A DNA stretch of 64,000 nucleotides from positions 111,061 to 175,060 of the forward strand of contig NZ_QFRK01000008.1 of the NCBI RefSeq assembly GCF_003143855.1. The letters run 5' to 3'. A program made the translations under genes and the position numbers. Below, in pieces: positions 19,346 to 27,680 of this stretch (its first letter is position 1; each line of letters opens with the position of its first letter). The notes below the pieces were generated by a model. It was not told the origin of the DNA. It saw only the letters and a program-made list of their open reading frames with translations, and searched no databases. This DNA comes from Streptomyces sp. NWU339 (GTDB lineage: Bacteria; Actinomycetota; Actinomycetes; Streptomycetales; Streptomycetaceae).

Positions 19346-19357
19346 TGGTGTAGACCA
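19346..19357. promoter_or_regulatory. dre (DasR) site upstream of nagF
   Basis: TGGTGTAGACCA matches the dre core and lies about 120 bp before the nagF start. It supports coordinated control of the EIIB and EIIC genes. Confidence 0.85.
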
Positions 19358-19475
19358 GCCGAGGGCGGTTCCGCTGTCGTGACGCCGTCCTTCGGCACGG
19401 GCGGCATGACCGCTCGCAAAGATGTGTCAACTGTGGGTTACTGCGACAAAGCGGTTCGGATCAGGGAGAGCGAAC

Positions 19476-19709
19476 ATGGCCACCAAGGCTGAGAAGATCG
19501 TTGCCGGGCTCGGCGGCATCGAGAACATCGAAGAGATCGAGGGCTGCATCACCCGCCTCCGCACCGAAGTCACCGACCCCGCCAAGGTCGACGACGCCGC
19601 GCTGAAGTCCGCCGGCGCCCACGGCGTCGTCAAGATGGGCACCGCCATCCAGGTCGTCATCGGCACCGACGCCGACCCGATCGCGGCCGAGATCGAAGAC
19701 ATGATGTGA
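19476..19709 (+). CDS. nagF: PTS GlcNAc EIIB component NagF
   Basis: A 77-residue stand-alone EIIB domain. C24 in EEIEGCITRLRTEV is the phosphorylated cysteine of the glucose-type EIIB family, and HGVVKMGTAIQVVIG is the second conserved block. It passes phosphate from EIIA to GlcNAc bound by the NagE2 permease. AGGGAGAG precedes the ATG. It is divergent from nagE2, behind its own dre site, and followed by a terminator. Confidence 0.93.
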   Translation: MATKAEKIVAGLGGIENIEEIEGCITRLRTEVTDPAKVDDAALKSAGAHGVVKMGTAIQVVIGTDADPIAAEIEDMM

Positions 19710-19750
19710 CACCCGGCGAACCCGGAAACCGGTAGACCCCAGGTTCTCGA

Positions 19751-19796
19751 GGGCCCCATCCGGGCAGCGGCGAGCCCGCCACCCCGGAAGGGGCCC
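19751..19796 (+). terminator. Hairpin after nagF
   Basis: GGGCCCC (19751-19757) pairs with GGGGCCC (19790-19796). After a 2-nt internal loop CCGGG pairs with CCCGG. The structure sits between nagF and the apparently leaderless rph promoter. Confidence 0.7.
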
Positions 19797-19823
19797 TTCC
19801 CGCATGCGGCTAGGCTCGACGCC

Positions 19824-20561
<738 letters not shown>

Positions 20562-20701
20562 AAGACGCACCAAGGGACGTGGCCGACGCGGGCAACCGCG
20601 CCGGCCACCACCGCGTCTGAAGGAATACGGGCGCACGGACCGAACCCGGCCGCCCGGCCAGCCACAAGGGCCGCCCGGCCCGACAAGGGAGGGACCGTTC
20701 C

Positions 20702-21100
20702 ATGGCCGCGAGCCGCCGACGCCGCACCACAGCCGTTGCCGCCACACTGGCCGCCGTCGCACTGACCGCCGGACTCACCACCGGCTGCAGCGCCGTCGAC
20801 AAGGCACTCGACTGTGTCCGGACCGCCGACGCCATCGCCGACAGCGTCACCGAACTCCAACAGGCCGTCGAGAACGCCTCCGACGACGTCACCCAGCTCG
20901 AGGAAGCCCTCGACTCCATCGAGCGGAACCTCGGCGAGATAAGCGACAAGACCGACAACGCCGACGTCGGCAAGGCCGTCGACGACCTCGAACAGGCCAC
21001 CGCCAACGTCCGCACCTCCCTCAAGGACGGCGACAACACCCCCGACATCAGCCCCGTCACCGACGCGGCCGGCGAACTGACGAAGGTCTGCACGCCGTAG
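20702..21100 (+). CDS. Putative lipoprotein with helical domain
   Basis: A 132-residue protein. Twin arginines and a hydrophobic stretch end in the lipobox LTTGC, with the lipidated cysteine at residue 29. The mature part is a heptad-rich helix (residues about 50-105, VTELQQAVENASDDVTQLEEAL) predicted to be coiled coil. It lies between rph and rdgB, 140 bp from the former and 49 bp from the latter. Function is unknown. Confidence 0.8.
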   Translation: MAASRRRRTTAVAATLAAVALTAGLTTGCSAVDKALDCVRTADAIADSVTELQQAVENASDDVTQLEEALDSIERNLGEISDKTDNADVGKAVDDLEQATANVRTSLKDGDNTPDISPVTDAAGELTKVCTP

Positions 21101-21149
21101 CCCGAGGCGGCCGGCAACAGAGGGAACGGGGCCCGGAATACTGGGCCCC

Positions 21150-21752
21150 ATGACCCGCCTGATCCTCGCCACCCGCAACGCCGGAAAGATCACCGAACTC
21201 CGGTCGATCCTCGCCGACGCCGGACTGCCCCACGAACTCGTCGGCGCCGACGCCTACCCCGACATCCCCGACGTCAAGGAAACCGGCACCACCTTCGCCG
21301 AGAACGCCCTCCTCAAGGCCCACGCCCTCGCCCGGGCCACCGGCCACCCTGCCGTCGCCGACGACTCCGGCCTCTGCGTCGACGTCCTCAACGGCGCCCC
21401 CGGCATCTTCTCCGCCCGCTGGGCCGGCCGGCACGGCGACGACCGGGCCAACCTCGACCTGCTCCTCGCCCAGCTCTCCGACATCCCCGGCGACCACCGC
21501 GGCGCCCACTTCGCCTGCGCCGCCGCCCTCGCCCTCCCCGACGGCACCGAACGCGTCGTCGAGGGCCAACTCCGCGGCACCCTGCGCCACGAGCCCGCCG
21601 GCACCGGCGGCTTCGGCTACGACCCGATCCTCCAGCCGGACGGCGAAACCCGCACCTGCGCGGAGCTCTCCGCAGCGGAGAAGAACGCCATCAGCCACCG
21701 CGGCAAGGCCTTCCGGGCACTGGTACCGGCGGTGCGGGAGCTGCTGGGCTGA
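21150..21752 (+). CDS. rdgB: XTP/dITP diphosphatase (RdgB/HAM1)
   Basis: A 200-residue house-cleaning pyrophosphatase that removes deaminated purine nucleotides. LATRNAGKITELRSIL is the N-terminal nucleotide-binding motif, DDSGLCVDVLNGAPGIFSARW the metal-binding core, and GTGGFGYDPI and SHRGKAFRAL the C-terminal signatures. It is complete and of normal length. A hairpin at 21764-21800 separates it from the tRNA-Leu on the opposite strand. Confidence 0.95.
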   Translation: MTRLILATRNAGKITELRSILADAGLPHELVGADAYPDIPDVKETGTTFAENALLKAHALARATGHPAVADDSGLCVDVLNGAPGIFSARWAGRHGDDRANLDLLLAQLSDIPGDHRGAHFACAAALALPDGTERVVEGQLRGTLRHEPAGTGGFGYDPILQPDGETRTCAELSAAEKNAISHRGKAFRALVPAVRELLG

Positions 21753-21763
21753 ACTCGCATGCC

Positions 21764-21800
21764 AACGGCCTGCGCATCACCTTTTGATTCGCAGGCCGTT
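21764..21800. terminator. Bidirectional terminator between rdgB and tRNA-Leu
   Basis: AACGGCCTGCG (21764-21774) pairs perfectly with CGCAGGCCGTT (21790-21800) around a 15-nt AT-rich loop. It follows rdgB and, on the other strand, directly follows the tRNA 3' end. Confidence 0.85.
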
Positions 21801-21804
21801 AGTG

Positions 21805-21888
21805 TGCGGCGGAAGGGATTCGAACCCTCAAGCCCGTTCAAGGGCCACAGATCCTAAGTCTGCTGCGTCGCCGTTGCGCCACCGCCGC
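21805..21888 (-). tRNA. tRNA-Leu (anticodon UAG)
   Basis: On the minus strand the acceptor arms GCGGCGG and CCGCCGC pair, with discriminator A at 21805. The anticodon stem GCAGA/TCTGT encloses loop CTTAGGA, giving anticodon TAG. A long variable arm (CCCTTGAACGGG type) marks a class II leucine tRNA. GGTTCGAATCC is the T-loop. CCA is not encoded. The 5' half overlaps the end of the HNH gene at 21854. Confidence 0.95.
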
Positions 21889-22561
21889 TGGCGCCTGTCA
21901 TGGTACCGGGAGTCGCGCGTTGCCTGGCGCCTCCTCTGCACCACGTGCTGGTGATCGCGTGGCAGTTGGGGCACAGCAACCGCAAGTTCTCCCGCCGGTC
22001 GTCCCGCCAGTCCCCGTTGATGTGATCGACCTCCAGGACCATGGGCCTGCCCAGCCATTCGGGGCCGACCCCGCAGCGGGCGCATTCCTCAGCCACCCCG
22101 ACACCGAGAAGCGCCCGGCGTAGGCGCTTGGTTGCTGTCCGATTGGTGCTGTCGTGCTTCACCAGTACCTCTTCAGGGTTCTTGGCGGTCGTACCGGACT
22201 TCCCTCGCTGATGGGCCTGCCCGAGGAAATGTGATGTCGAGATGCGGTGCTCGGCGACCCACTCACGCAACTGCGTGCGTTGTGCGCCATTGCCAGGGCG
22301 GTTCAGGCGACGCAGTACCTCTGCCAGAGAGGCCGACTCGGTGACCGCCGCTCGTAGCTCGTCCTCTGTAGGGCGAGGGCGTCTGCCGCAGGGACGAAAG
22401 TGCGAGATGTCGATGCCGAAGTGAGCGAACCGTCTCGACAAGTACCGGCGGAGATTCCCGTATGGCCGGGCGCCCAGGAAAGCGATGACCTCGTCGATGT
22501 CAGCGCACTTCTCGGCGGCCTCGGCCAGTCGTCCGGGGGTGTACCGGATGCCGCTGGTCAT
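21854..22561 (-). CDS. HNH endonuclease, distal gene of a coupled pair
   Basis: A 235-residue protein. Two related ~50-residue helical units end in GIDISHF (about residue 55) and RISTSHF (about 110). A C-terminal HNH zinc nuclease domain has CARCG, LEVDHINGDWRDDRRENLRLLCPNCH with paired Cys-x2-Cys ligands and the catalytic histidine in DHING. Its start overlaps the stop of the upstream HNH gene by 4 bp. Its last 35 bp lie inside the tRNA-Leu gene on the same strand, and its TAG stop is the tRNA anticodon. The residues after the HNH domain are low-complexity read-through. Role unknown; homing-type nuclease is an inference. Confidence 0.82.
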   Translation of the reverse strand: MTSGIRYTPGRLAEAAEKCADIDEVIAFLGARPYGNLRRYLSRRFAHFGIDISHFRPCGRRPRPTEDELRAAVTESASLAEVLRRLNRPGNGAQRTQLREWVAEHRISTSHFLGQAHQRGKSGTTAKNPEEVLVKHDSTNRTATKRLRRALLGVGVAEECARCGVGPEWLGRPMVLEVDHINGDWRDDRRENLRLLCPNCHAITSTWCRGGARQRATPGTMTGASGGGATATQQT

Positions 22562-23208
22562 GAGTCATTCCTCTTGCCTCGACCGCGGTAAGTGTCCGTC
22601 GTTGAGTGGCAGTTGGGGCAGAGCAGCCGAAGGTTCTCGATCCGGTTGTTCCGCCAGTTGCCGTCGATGTGATCAACCTCAAGTGGCAGTGGTTCCCCGA
22701 GCCACACCGGCCCGATTCCGCAGAGCGCGCAGCGCTCGCCCAGGCCGAGTTCGCGAAACGCCCTCTTGAGTCGGCTGCTCGGAATGCGCCTGGCATGATC
22801 CGACGTGTCCTCGACGAGGATCTCCGCAGCGGTCCGGCGGCGCTGGTTGTACCTCTGCCGCTCGGTGCGGACCACTGGCGTGAAGTGCGAGGTGTCGATG
22901 CCGTACGCCTTGATGCGGCGGCTGATGTGCGCGTGCTGACCGCCGACGACTTCGAGCCCGAGGTGGCGCAGCACCTCGTACACGCTGGTCGAGACGGATA
23001 CGGCCGCTTGCAGGACGTCCCTGGTCCATCGCACTCCATCGGGCTCGAAGTGCGAAACGTCCACGCCCAATCTCTTCATCCGCCCCCGGATGTACGCCCG
23101 CGTCGAACTCTTCGGATCCACCCCCAACCGCACCAGCGCCTCCGACAACGTCCGCGCCCCCCTAGCCGCCTCTTCCAGGCGCTCTTTGGTGTACGCGCTT
23201 GCCCCCAT
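22558..23208 (-). CDS. HNH endonuclease, proximal gene of a coupled pair
   Basis: A 216-residue paralogue of the next gene. Helical units end in GVDVSHF and GIDTSHF, and the HNH domain has CALCGIGPVWLGEPLPLEVDHIDG and LLCPNCH. The ATG at 23208 is preferred over an upstream start because GGAGGGG lies 5-6 nt before it. The 4-bp ATGA overlap with the downstream HNH gene implies translational coupling. The repeated S-H-F units may recognise DNA, as in homing nucleases, but this is inference. Confidence 0.82.
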   Translation of the reverse strand: MGASAYTKERLEEAARGARTLSEALVRLGVDPKSSTRAYIRGRMKRLGVDVSHFEPDGVRWTRDVLQAAVSVSTSVYEVLRHLGLEVVGGQHAHISRRIKAYGIDTSHFTPVVRTERQRYNQRRRTAAEILVEDTSDHARRIPSSRLKRAFRELGLGERCALCGIGPVWLGEPLPLEVDHIDGNWRNNRIENLRLLCPNCHSTTDTYRGRGKRNDS

Positions 23209-23292
23209 CGGTTCCCCTCCGATCCCGACCACCCGTTCGTGGCCTCGTACGGAGTAACGAACCGTTTATCGGACGGTCACGCATGGAAAGCG

Positions 23293-23326
23293 AACGGCTC
23301 GTACCGGGGGTCCGGTACGAGCCGTT
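23293..23326. terminator. Terminator of bcp
   Basis: AACGGCTCGTACCGG (23293-23307) pairs perfectly with CCGGTACGAGCCGTT (23312-23326) around a GGGT loop. It lies 16 bp beyond the bcp stop on the minus strand. Confidence 0.9.
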
Positions 23327-23342
23327 GTCGGGGTTCTCCGGC

Positions 23343-23810
23343 TCAGATCGCCAGGTCCTTGATGATCTTGGCGACGTGGCCCGTGGCCTTGACGTTGTAG
23401 AGGGCGCGTTCGACCTTGCCGTCCTCGTCGACGACGATCGTGGAGCGGATGACGCCGACGACCGTCTTGCCGTAGAGCTTCTTCTCGCCGTAGGCGCCGT
23501 ACGCCTCCAGGACCTGCTTGTCCGGGTCGGCGAGGAGGGTGACCTTCAGGGACTCCTTCTCGCGGAACTTGGCGAGCTTCTCCGGCTTGTCGGGCGAGAT
23601 GCCGATGACGTCGTAGCCCGCTCCGGCCAGCAGTTCCAGGTTGTCGGTGAAGTCGCAGGCCTGCTTGGTGCAGCCGGGGGTGAGCGCGGCCGGGTAGAAG
23701 TAGACGATGACCTTGCGGCCCTTGTGGTCGGCCAGGGACACCTCGTTGCCGTCGGCGTCGGGCAGGGTGAAGGCGGGGGCCTCGTCCCCGGGCTGGAGGC
23801 GTTCGCTCAT
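23343..23810 (-). CDS. bcp: Thioredoxin-dependent peroxiredoxin (BCP)
   Basis: A 155-residue atypical peroxiredoxin reducing hydroperoxides. C47 in TPGCTKQAC is the peroxidatic cysteine and C52 is the likely resolving one, the Bcp/PrxQ pattern. PAFTLPDADG opens the domain and length is standard. A DUF3618 gene diverges upstream. It is a single-gene unit with its own terminator. Confidence 0.93.
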   Translation of the reverse strand: MSERLQPGDEAPAFTLPDADGNEVSLADHKGRKVIVYFYPAALTPGCTKQACDFTDNLELLAGAGYDVIGISPDKPEKLAKFREKESLKVTLLADPDKQVLEAYGAYGEKKLYGKTVVGVIRSTIVVDEDGKVERALYNVKATGHVAKIIKDLAI

Positions 23811-23955
23811 CGGTCTGGTCTCCTCGTACGTACGCGCTGGGTGGATCAGGTGCCGGGATCGAGGGTAACCGGGTGCCCTGCCGGTACGGCACGGCGTGAA
23901 GCTGACAGACTGTCCGGCACAGGTACGGGTTTCAGCGGATTTCGGAGGCGACACG

Positions 23956-24285
23956 GTGGCGGACACGGCGGACACCAGAACCCCGGCGCAGATCGAGGCG
24001 GACATCAGCCGCCGTCGCGCGGTGCTGGCCGAGACCCTCGACGAGATCGGTGTGCGGGTGCACCCGAAGACGATCGTCGGTGACGCGAAGGCCAGGGTCG
24101 CCTCCAACATCGACCACACGCTCGGCAGAGCGTACGTCGGGGTCAATCGTGCGGTGAGCGATGTGAAGGCGCAGTTCGTGGACGAGGACGGCGCACCGCG
24201 GCTGGAGCGGGTCGTGCCGGTGGCGCTCCTGGTGGTGGGCGTCGTGGGGCTGCTGACCCTGGGGACGCGTCGGCGCAGGCGCTGA
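23956..24285 (+). CDS. DUF3618 membrane-associated protein
   Basis: A 109-residue protein. The opening RTPAQIEADISRRRAVLAET is the DUF3618 signature, amphipathic and helical. A single C-terminal transmembrane helix (VVPVALLVVGVVGLLTLG) ends in a basic tail (TRRRRR). GTG start with GGAGGCGA 7 bp upstream. Relatives often sit beside phage-shock or envelope genes, but none is adjacent here. Function unknown. Confidence 0.85.
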   Translation: MADTADTRTPAQIEADISRRRAVLAETLDEIGVRVHPKTIVGDAKARVASNIDHTLGRAYVGVNRAVSDVKAQFVDEDGAPRLERVVPVALLVVGVVGLLTLGTRRRRR

Positions 24286-24334
24286 CCCGGACCCGAGGGC
24301 GTGCGCCCGTGGTGAAGGCAGGTAGGTTTCAGGT

Positions 24335-24691
24335 GTGAGCGCCAAGAGAAACGAGCACGACCCCCGGCACGACAAGCTGCCCATCCGGATGCTGCACGAC
24401 CGCGTACTCGTGCGGCAGGACGCGAGCGAGGGCGAGCGGCGTTCCGGGGGCGGCATCCTGATTCCCGCGACGGCGGCGGTGGGCCGTCGGCTGGCGTGGG
24501 CCGAGGTCGTCGCGGTGGGGCAGAACGTGCGGACGGTGGAGCCGGGTGACCGGGTGCTGTTCGATCCGGAGGACCGCGCGGAGGTCGAGGTGCGGGGCAC
24601 CGCCTATGCGCTGATGCGGGAGCGTGATCTGCACGCCGTGGCTGCGGACCGGTTCGAGGGTTCGGAGGACTCGACGGGGTTGTACCTGTAG
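24335..24691 (+). CDS. GroES-like co-chaperonin family protein
   Basis: A 118-residue Cpn10-fold protein. KLPIRMLHDRVLVRQD and the EVVAVGQNVRTVEPGDRVLFDPED core match the GroES beta barrel, but the flexible mobile loop (about residues 31-41) is Gly/Arg rich. No groEL is adjacent, so it is a divergent paralogue rather than the main GroES. TAGGTT (24323-24328) lies 6 nt before the GTG start, suggesting leaderless transcription. A strong terminator follows. Confidence 0.85.
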   Translation: MSAKRNEHDPRHDKLPIRMLHDRVLVRQDASEGERRSGGGILIPATAAVGRRLAWAEVVAVGQNVRTVEPGDRVLFDPEDRAEVEVRGTAYALMRERDLHAVAADRFEGSEDSTGLYL

Positions 24692-24706
24692 ATCTGGGTC
24701 GAGGAG

Positions 24707-24736
24707 GGGCTGGTGACCATCGTCACCAGCCCTTTT
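24707..24736 (+). terminator. Intrinsic terminator after the GroES-like gene
   Basis: GGGCTGGTGAC (24707-24717) pairs perfectly with GTCACCAGCCC (24722-24732) around a CATC loop, followed by TTTT and another T-run at 24742. One of the few classical U-tract terminators in the window. Confidence 0.92.
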
Positions 24737-24785
24737 CCCTGTTTTTGGCTAGAGTGGGCGGACCTGGTGGCGAGGCCCGCCGGGC

Positions 24786-24827
24786 CCCGACGAGACGCGC
24801 CGTACCGGGTGAAGGCAAAGACGACGC
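24786..24827 (+). ncRNA. Guanidine-III (ykkC-III) riboswitch
   Basis: The segment CCCGACGAGACGCGCCGTAC, then CGGG, GGCAAAGACGACGC, matches the compact guanidine-III aptamer. P1 is formed by CCCG with CGGG. The pseudoknot helix is GCGCCGT with ACGACGC, with one C-A mismatch against the usual ACGGCGC. Conserved ACGAG and CAAAGACG stretches are present. It ends 23 nt before the GGAGGTG ribosome-binding site of a Gdx-type exporter, the family's usual target. A TAGAGT -10-like box (24750-24755) lies just upstream. Confidence 0.85.
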
Positions 24828-24863
24828 ACCCCCGTTTCCTTTCGTGTCCCGGAGGTGCCTGTC

Positions 24864-25184
24864 ATGGCCTGGGTTCTGCTGCTGGTCGCCGGTCTGCTCG
24901 AGGTGGGCTGGGCGATCGGTATGAAGTACACCGAGGGTTTCACCCGTCTCGTTCCGAGTGTTCTCACCGGCGCCGGCATCGTCGCGAGCATGGTGTTGCT
25001 GTCGTACGCGGCGAAGACGCTGCCGATCGGTACGGCGTACGGCGTGTGGGTGGGGATCGGTGCGGCCGGGGCGGCGGTGCTGGGCATGGTGGTGCTGGGG
25101 GAGCCGGTGACAGCCGCGCGGATCTTCTTCGTCTCTCTCCTGGTGGTCGCCGTGGTGGGGCTGAAGGTGACCTCGGGGCACTGA
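24864..25184 (+). CDS. gdx: Guanidinium exporter, SMR family (Gdx/SugE)
   Basis: A 106-residue small multidrug-resistance protein with four transmembrane helices. The catalytic glutamate is E13 in LLLVAGLLEVGWAIGMKY, and the W-A-I-G-M-K-Y segment is diagnostic for the guanidinium-selective Gdx subgroup rather than EmrE-like drug pumps. It acts as a homodimer exchanging guanidinium for protons. The ATG at 24864 has GGAGGTG six bases upstream. The guanidine-III riboswitch in its leader fixes its role. Confidence 0.93.
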   Translation: MAWVLLLVAGLLEVGWAIGMKYTEGFTRLVPSVLTGAGIVASMVLLSYAAKTLPIGTAYGVWVGIGAAGAAVLGMVVLGEPVTAARIFFVSLLVVAVVGLKVTSGH

Positions 25185-25208
25185 GTCCGGTCGCCTGCTC
25201 CCGGTCGC

Positions 25209-27680
25209 TCACTGTCTGCGGGCGCTCTGCTGGATGAAGCCGGTGAGGCCGTCCTGGCTGCCCTGGCCGCCTCTGCCGGTGTCCGTGCCGGTTCCGGGGG
25301 GTCCGCCCGTCCCGTCCGTGCCGTTGGCTCCGTCGGTGCCGCCGTTGCCCGTGTTTCCCGTGTTGCCCGTGCCGTCGCCGGTGACGCCCGTGGTGTCACC
25401 GGCGGGTGTGGTGCCGCTGTCCGACGTGCCGCCGCCGGTGGGGATGTCGCCGGTGGTGTCTTCGTCGGTCCGGCCCTGGGTCCCGCCCTCGGTGCCGTCC
25501 TCGTCCTGGCCCGGGTTCCGGTTCGCGCTCTCGTCCGTGCCGGGCGCCTGGGACGCGTCGTCCGTGGTGCTCGAGGACGGGTCGGCGCTCGCGGTGGGCG
25601 GTGCGGTGTGCTCGGCGCCGCGCTGGAGCCGGAGGTCGAAGTCGCTGACGGGTTCGTCCTTGAGCGCCTCCCGGGTGAACTGGGCCCAGATCTCGGCCGG
25701 GGGGCCGCCGCCGTTGATGCGTGACAGGCCCATGGCGCCGTACAGCTCCTTCTGCGCGGCGGTGACGGGGTCCTGGCCCATGACGGAGACGACGGTGGCC
25801 AGTTCGGGCGTGTAGCCGGCGAACCAGGCGGCCCTGTCCTCCTCCGCGGTGCCGGTCTTGCCGGCGGCGGGGCGGCCGGCGCCCTGGGCGGCGGAGGCGG
25901 TGCCGTTCTGGACGACGCCGCGCAGGACGGCGGTCGTGGTGTCGGCGGCTTCGCGGCTCACGGCCCGGCGGGTCTTCCGCTCGGGCAGCGGCACCGTCTT
26001 CTTCCCGTCCTTGGTGATCTTCTCGATCATCGTGTGGGCGCGGTGCTCGCCGTGGTTGGCGAGGGTCGCGTACGCCTCGGCCATGTCCAGGGCGCTGGCG
26101 GTGGCCACTCCGAGGGCGATGGAGGGGGAGGCGGTCAGTTCGGGGGTGGTGGCGGGGATGCCGAGGTCGATGGCGGTCTGCTGGACCTTGTCGGAGCCGA
26201 CGTCGGCCGCCATCTGGGCGTAGACGGCGTTGACGGACTTGTCGGTGGCCTCGCGGACGGTGATGTGGCCGTAGGAGCGGTCGTCCTCGTTGGCCGGGGC
26301 GTAGCGTTCGCCGGGCCAGCCCTGGACGGTTCGTTCGTTGGTGCCGTCGTAGACGGTGTTCGGGGTGATGGGCTGTCCGCTCTGGGTGGTGGATCCGTTC
26401 TCGACGGCGGAGGCGAACACGAACGGTTTGAAGGCGGAGCCGACCTGGTAGTCCCTGCGGGTGGCGTTGGGGGTGTACTGCTTGACGTAGTCGATGCCGT
26501 TGTACATCGCCACGACCTTGCCGGAGCGGGGGTCGATGGCGGCGCCGCCCGCGCGGACGTAGGTGTCGACTTTTCGGTTCTCCGGGTCGAGCCGGTCGAT
26601 CAGGTTGTCGTTGACGGCGTCGACGAAGGCGTCCTGCTTGTCCTTGTGCAGGGTGGTGGTGATGCGGTGGCCGCCGGCGTCGAGTTCCTCCTCGTCGAGG
26701 ATCTTGTTCCGGATCAGGTGGTCCTTCACGGTGCGCACGATGTAGCCGCGCTGGCCGGACATGCCGGTGGAGGTGGTGGTCTCCTTCGGCTCGGGGAACT
26801 TCAGGCCGGTGCGCTCCGCCTCGTTCAGCCAGCCCTGCTGGACCATGCCGTCCAGGACGTAGTTCCAGCGGGACTCGACGGCGGGCCGGTTCTCCGGGTG
26901 GGCGATGACGTCGTACTGGCTGGGGGCGTTGACGAGGGCGGCGAGGTAGGCGGCGCGGGGGGCGTCGAGGTCCTGTGCGTCGATGCCGTAGTAGGCCTGG
27001 GCGGCGGCCTGGATGCCGTAGGCGTTGCGCCCGAAGTAGCTGGTGTTGAGGTAGCCCTCGAGGATCTCGTCCTTGCTCTGTTCGCGTTCCAGCTTGATGG
27101 CGATGAAGAACTCCTTCACCTTGCGGGTGACGGTCTGCTCCTGGCGCAGGTAGTAGTTCTTCACGTACTGCTGGGTGATGGTCGAGCCGGACTGTTTGCC
27201 CTTGCCGGTGGCGGTGTTCCAGGCGGCGCGGATCATCGCCTGGGGGTCGACGGCGGACTCGGTGTAGAAGTCGCGGTCCTCGGCGGCGAGCATGGCGTGC
27301 TGGGCTTCCGCGGAGATCCGGTCGAGGCTGACGCTCTCCCGGTTGACCACGCCGTCGCGGGCGAGGACGGAGCCGTCGGCGTACAGGTAGACGTTGGCCT
27401 CTTGGGTGGCGAGGGCGTTGGCGGACGGGATGTGCACCAGGCTGTAGCCGAGGAAGAACCCGCCGACGAGCAGGAGGGCGGCGACGAGGAAGCCGCCGAG
27501 CACCATCCGCCAGGTGGGGACGAACCGGCGCCATCCGGTGCGCACCCGCTTGCCCCCGGTTCCGCTCCCGGTCCCGGTCCCGGTCCCGGTTCCGGTTCCG
27601 CGCTGCGGGGTGCCGGCGGCCCGCGGCTCCCGCGGTGCCCAGCCCTGGCCGTGCTGTTGTGGCTGCGGCTCGTCGCTCAT
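25209..27680 (-). CDS. Bifunctional penicillin-binding protein (transglycosylase/transpeptidase)
   Basis: An 823-residue class A PBP that polymerises and cross-links peptidoglycan outside the membrane. A Gly-Thr-rich cytoplasmic tail (residues 1-45) precedes a transmembrane helix at about 59-80. The GT51 domain has EDRDFY (catalytic E134) and GSTITQQYVKNYYL. The transpeptidase domain has S415-A-F-K418, S482-V-N and K608-T-G-T. The last ~130 residues are Thr/Gly/Asp-rich and disordered. It is convergent with gdx and divergent from the ABC exporter. All catalytic residues are present. Confidence 0.95.
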   Translation of the reverse strand: MSDEPQPQQHGQGWAPREPRAAGTPQRGTGTGTGTGTGSGTGGKRVRTGWRRFVPTWRMVLGGFLVAALLLVGGFFLGYSLVHIPSANALATQEANVYLYADGSVLARDGVVNRESVSLDRISAEAQHAMLAAEDRDFYTESAVDPQAMIRAAWNTATGKGKQSGSTITQQYVKNYYLRQEQTVTRKVKEFFIAIKLEREQSKDEILEGYLNTSYFGRNAYGIQAAAQAYYGIDAQDLDAPRAAYLAALVNAPSQYDVIAHPENRPAVESRWNYVLDGMVQQGWLNEAERTGLKFPEPKETTTSTGMSGQRGYIVRTVKDHLIRNKILDEEELDAGGHRITTTLHKDKQDAFVDAVNDNLIDRLDPENRKVDTYVRAGGAAIDPRSGKVVAMYNGIDYVKQYTPNATRRDYQVGSAFKPFVFASAVENGSTTQSGQPITPNTVYDGTNERTVQGWPGERYAPANEDDRSYGHITVREATDKSVNAVYAQMAADVGSDKVQQTAIDLGIPATTPELTASPSIALGVATASALDMAEAYATLANHGEHRAHTMIEKITKDGKKTVPLPERKTRRAVSREAADTTTAVLRGVVQNGTASAAQGAGRPAAGKTGTAEEDRAAWFAGYTPELATVVSVMGQDPVTAAQKELYGAMGLSRINGGGPPAEIWAQFTREALKDEPVSDFDLRLQRGAEHTAPPTASADPSSSTTDDASQAPGTDESANRNPGQDEDGTEGGTQGRTDEDTTGDIPTGGGTSDSGTTPAGDTTGVTGDGTGNTGNTGNGGTDGANGTDGTGGPPGTGTDTGRGGQGSQDGLTGFIQQSARRQ

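Larger units (their letters stand above)
18892..19475. other. 584-bp divergent regulatory region between nagE2 and nagF
   Basis: No convincing gene is present. It holds the dre sites at 18954-18980 and 19346-19357. A GC-rich hairpin (GGCCCGC/GCGGGCC, 19181-19199) and several shorter inverted repeats occur in the middle. The spacing leaves room for separate promoters for each gene. Confidence 0.7.

Noticed and set aside
27540..27600. CGGTCCCGGTCC repeat tract
   Set aside because: It encodes the Gly-Thr-rich tail of the PBP.
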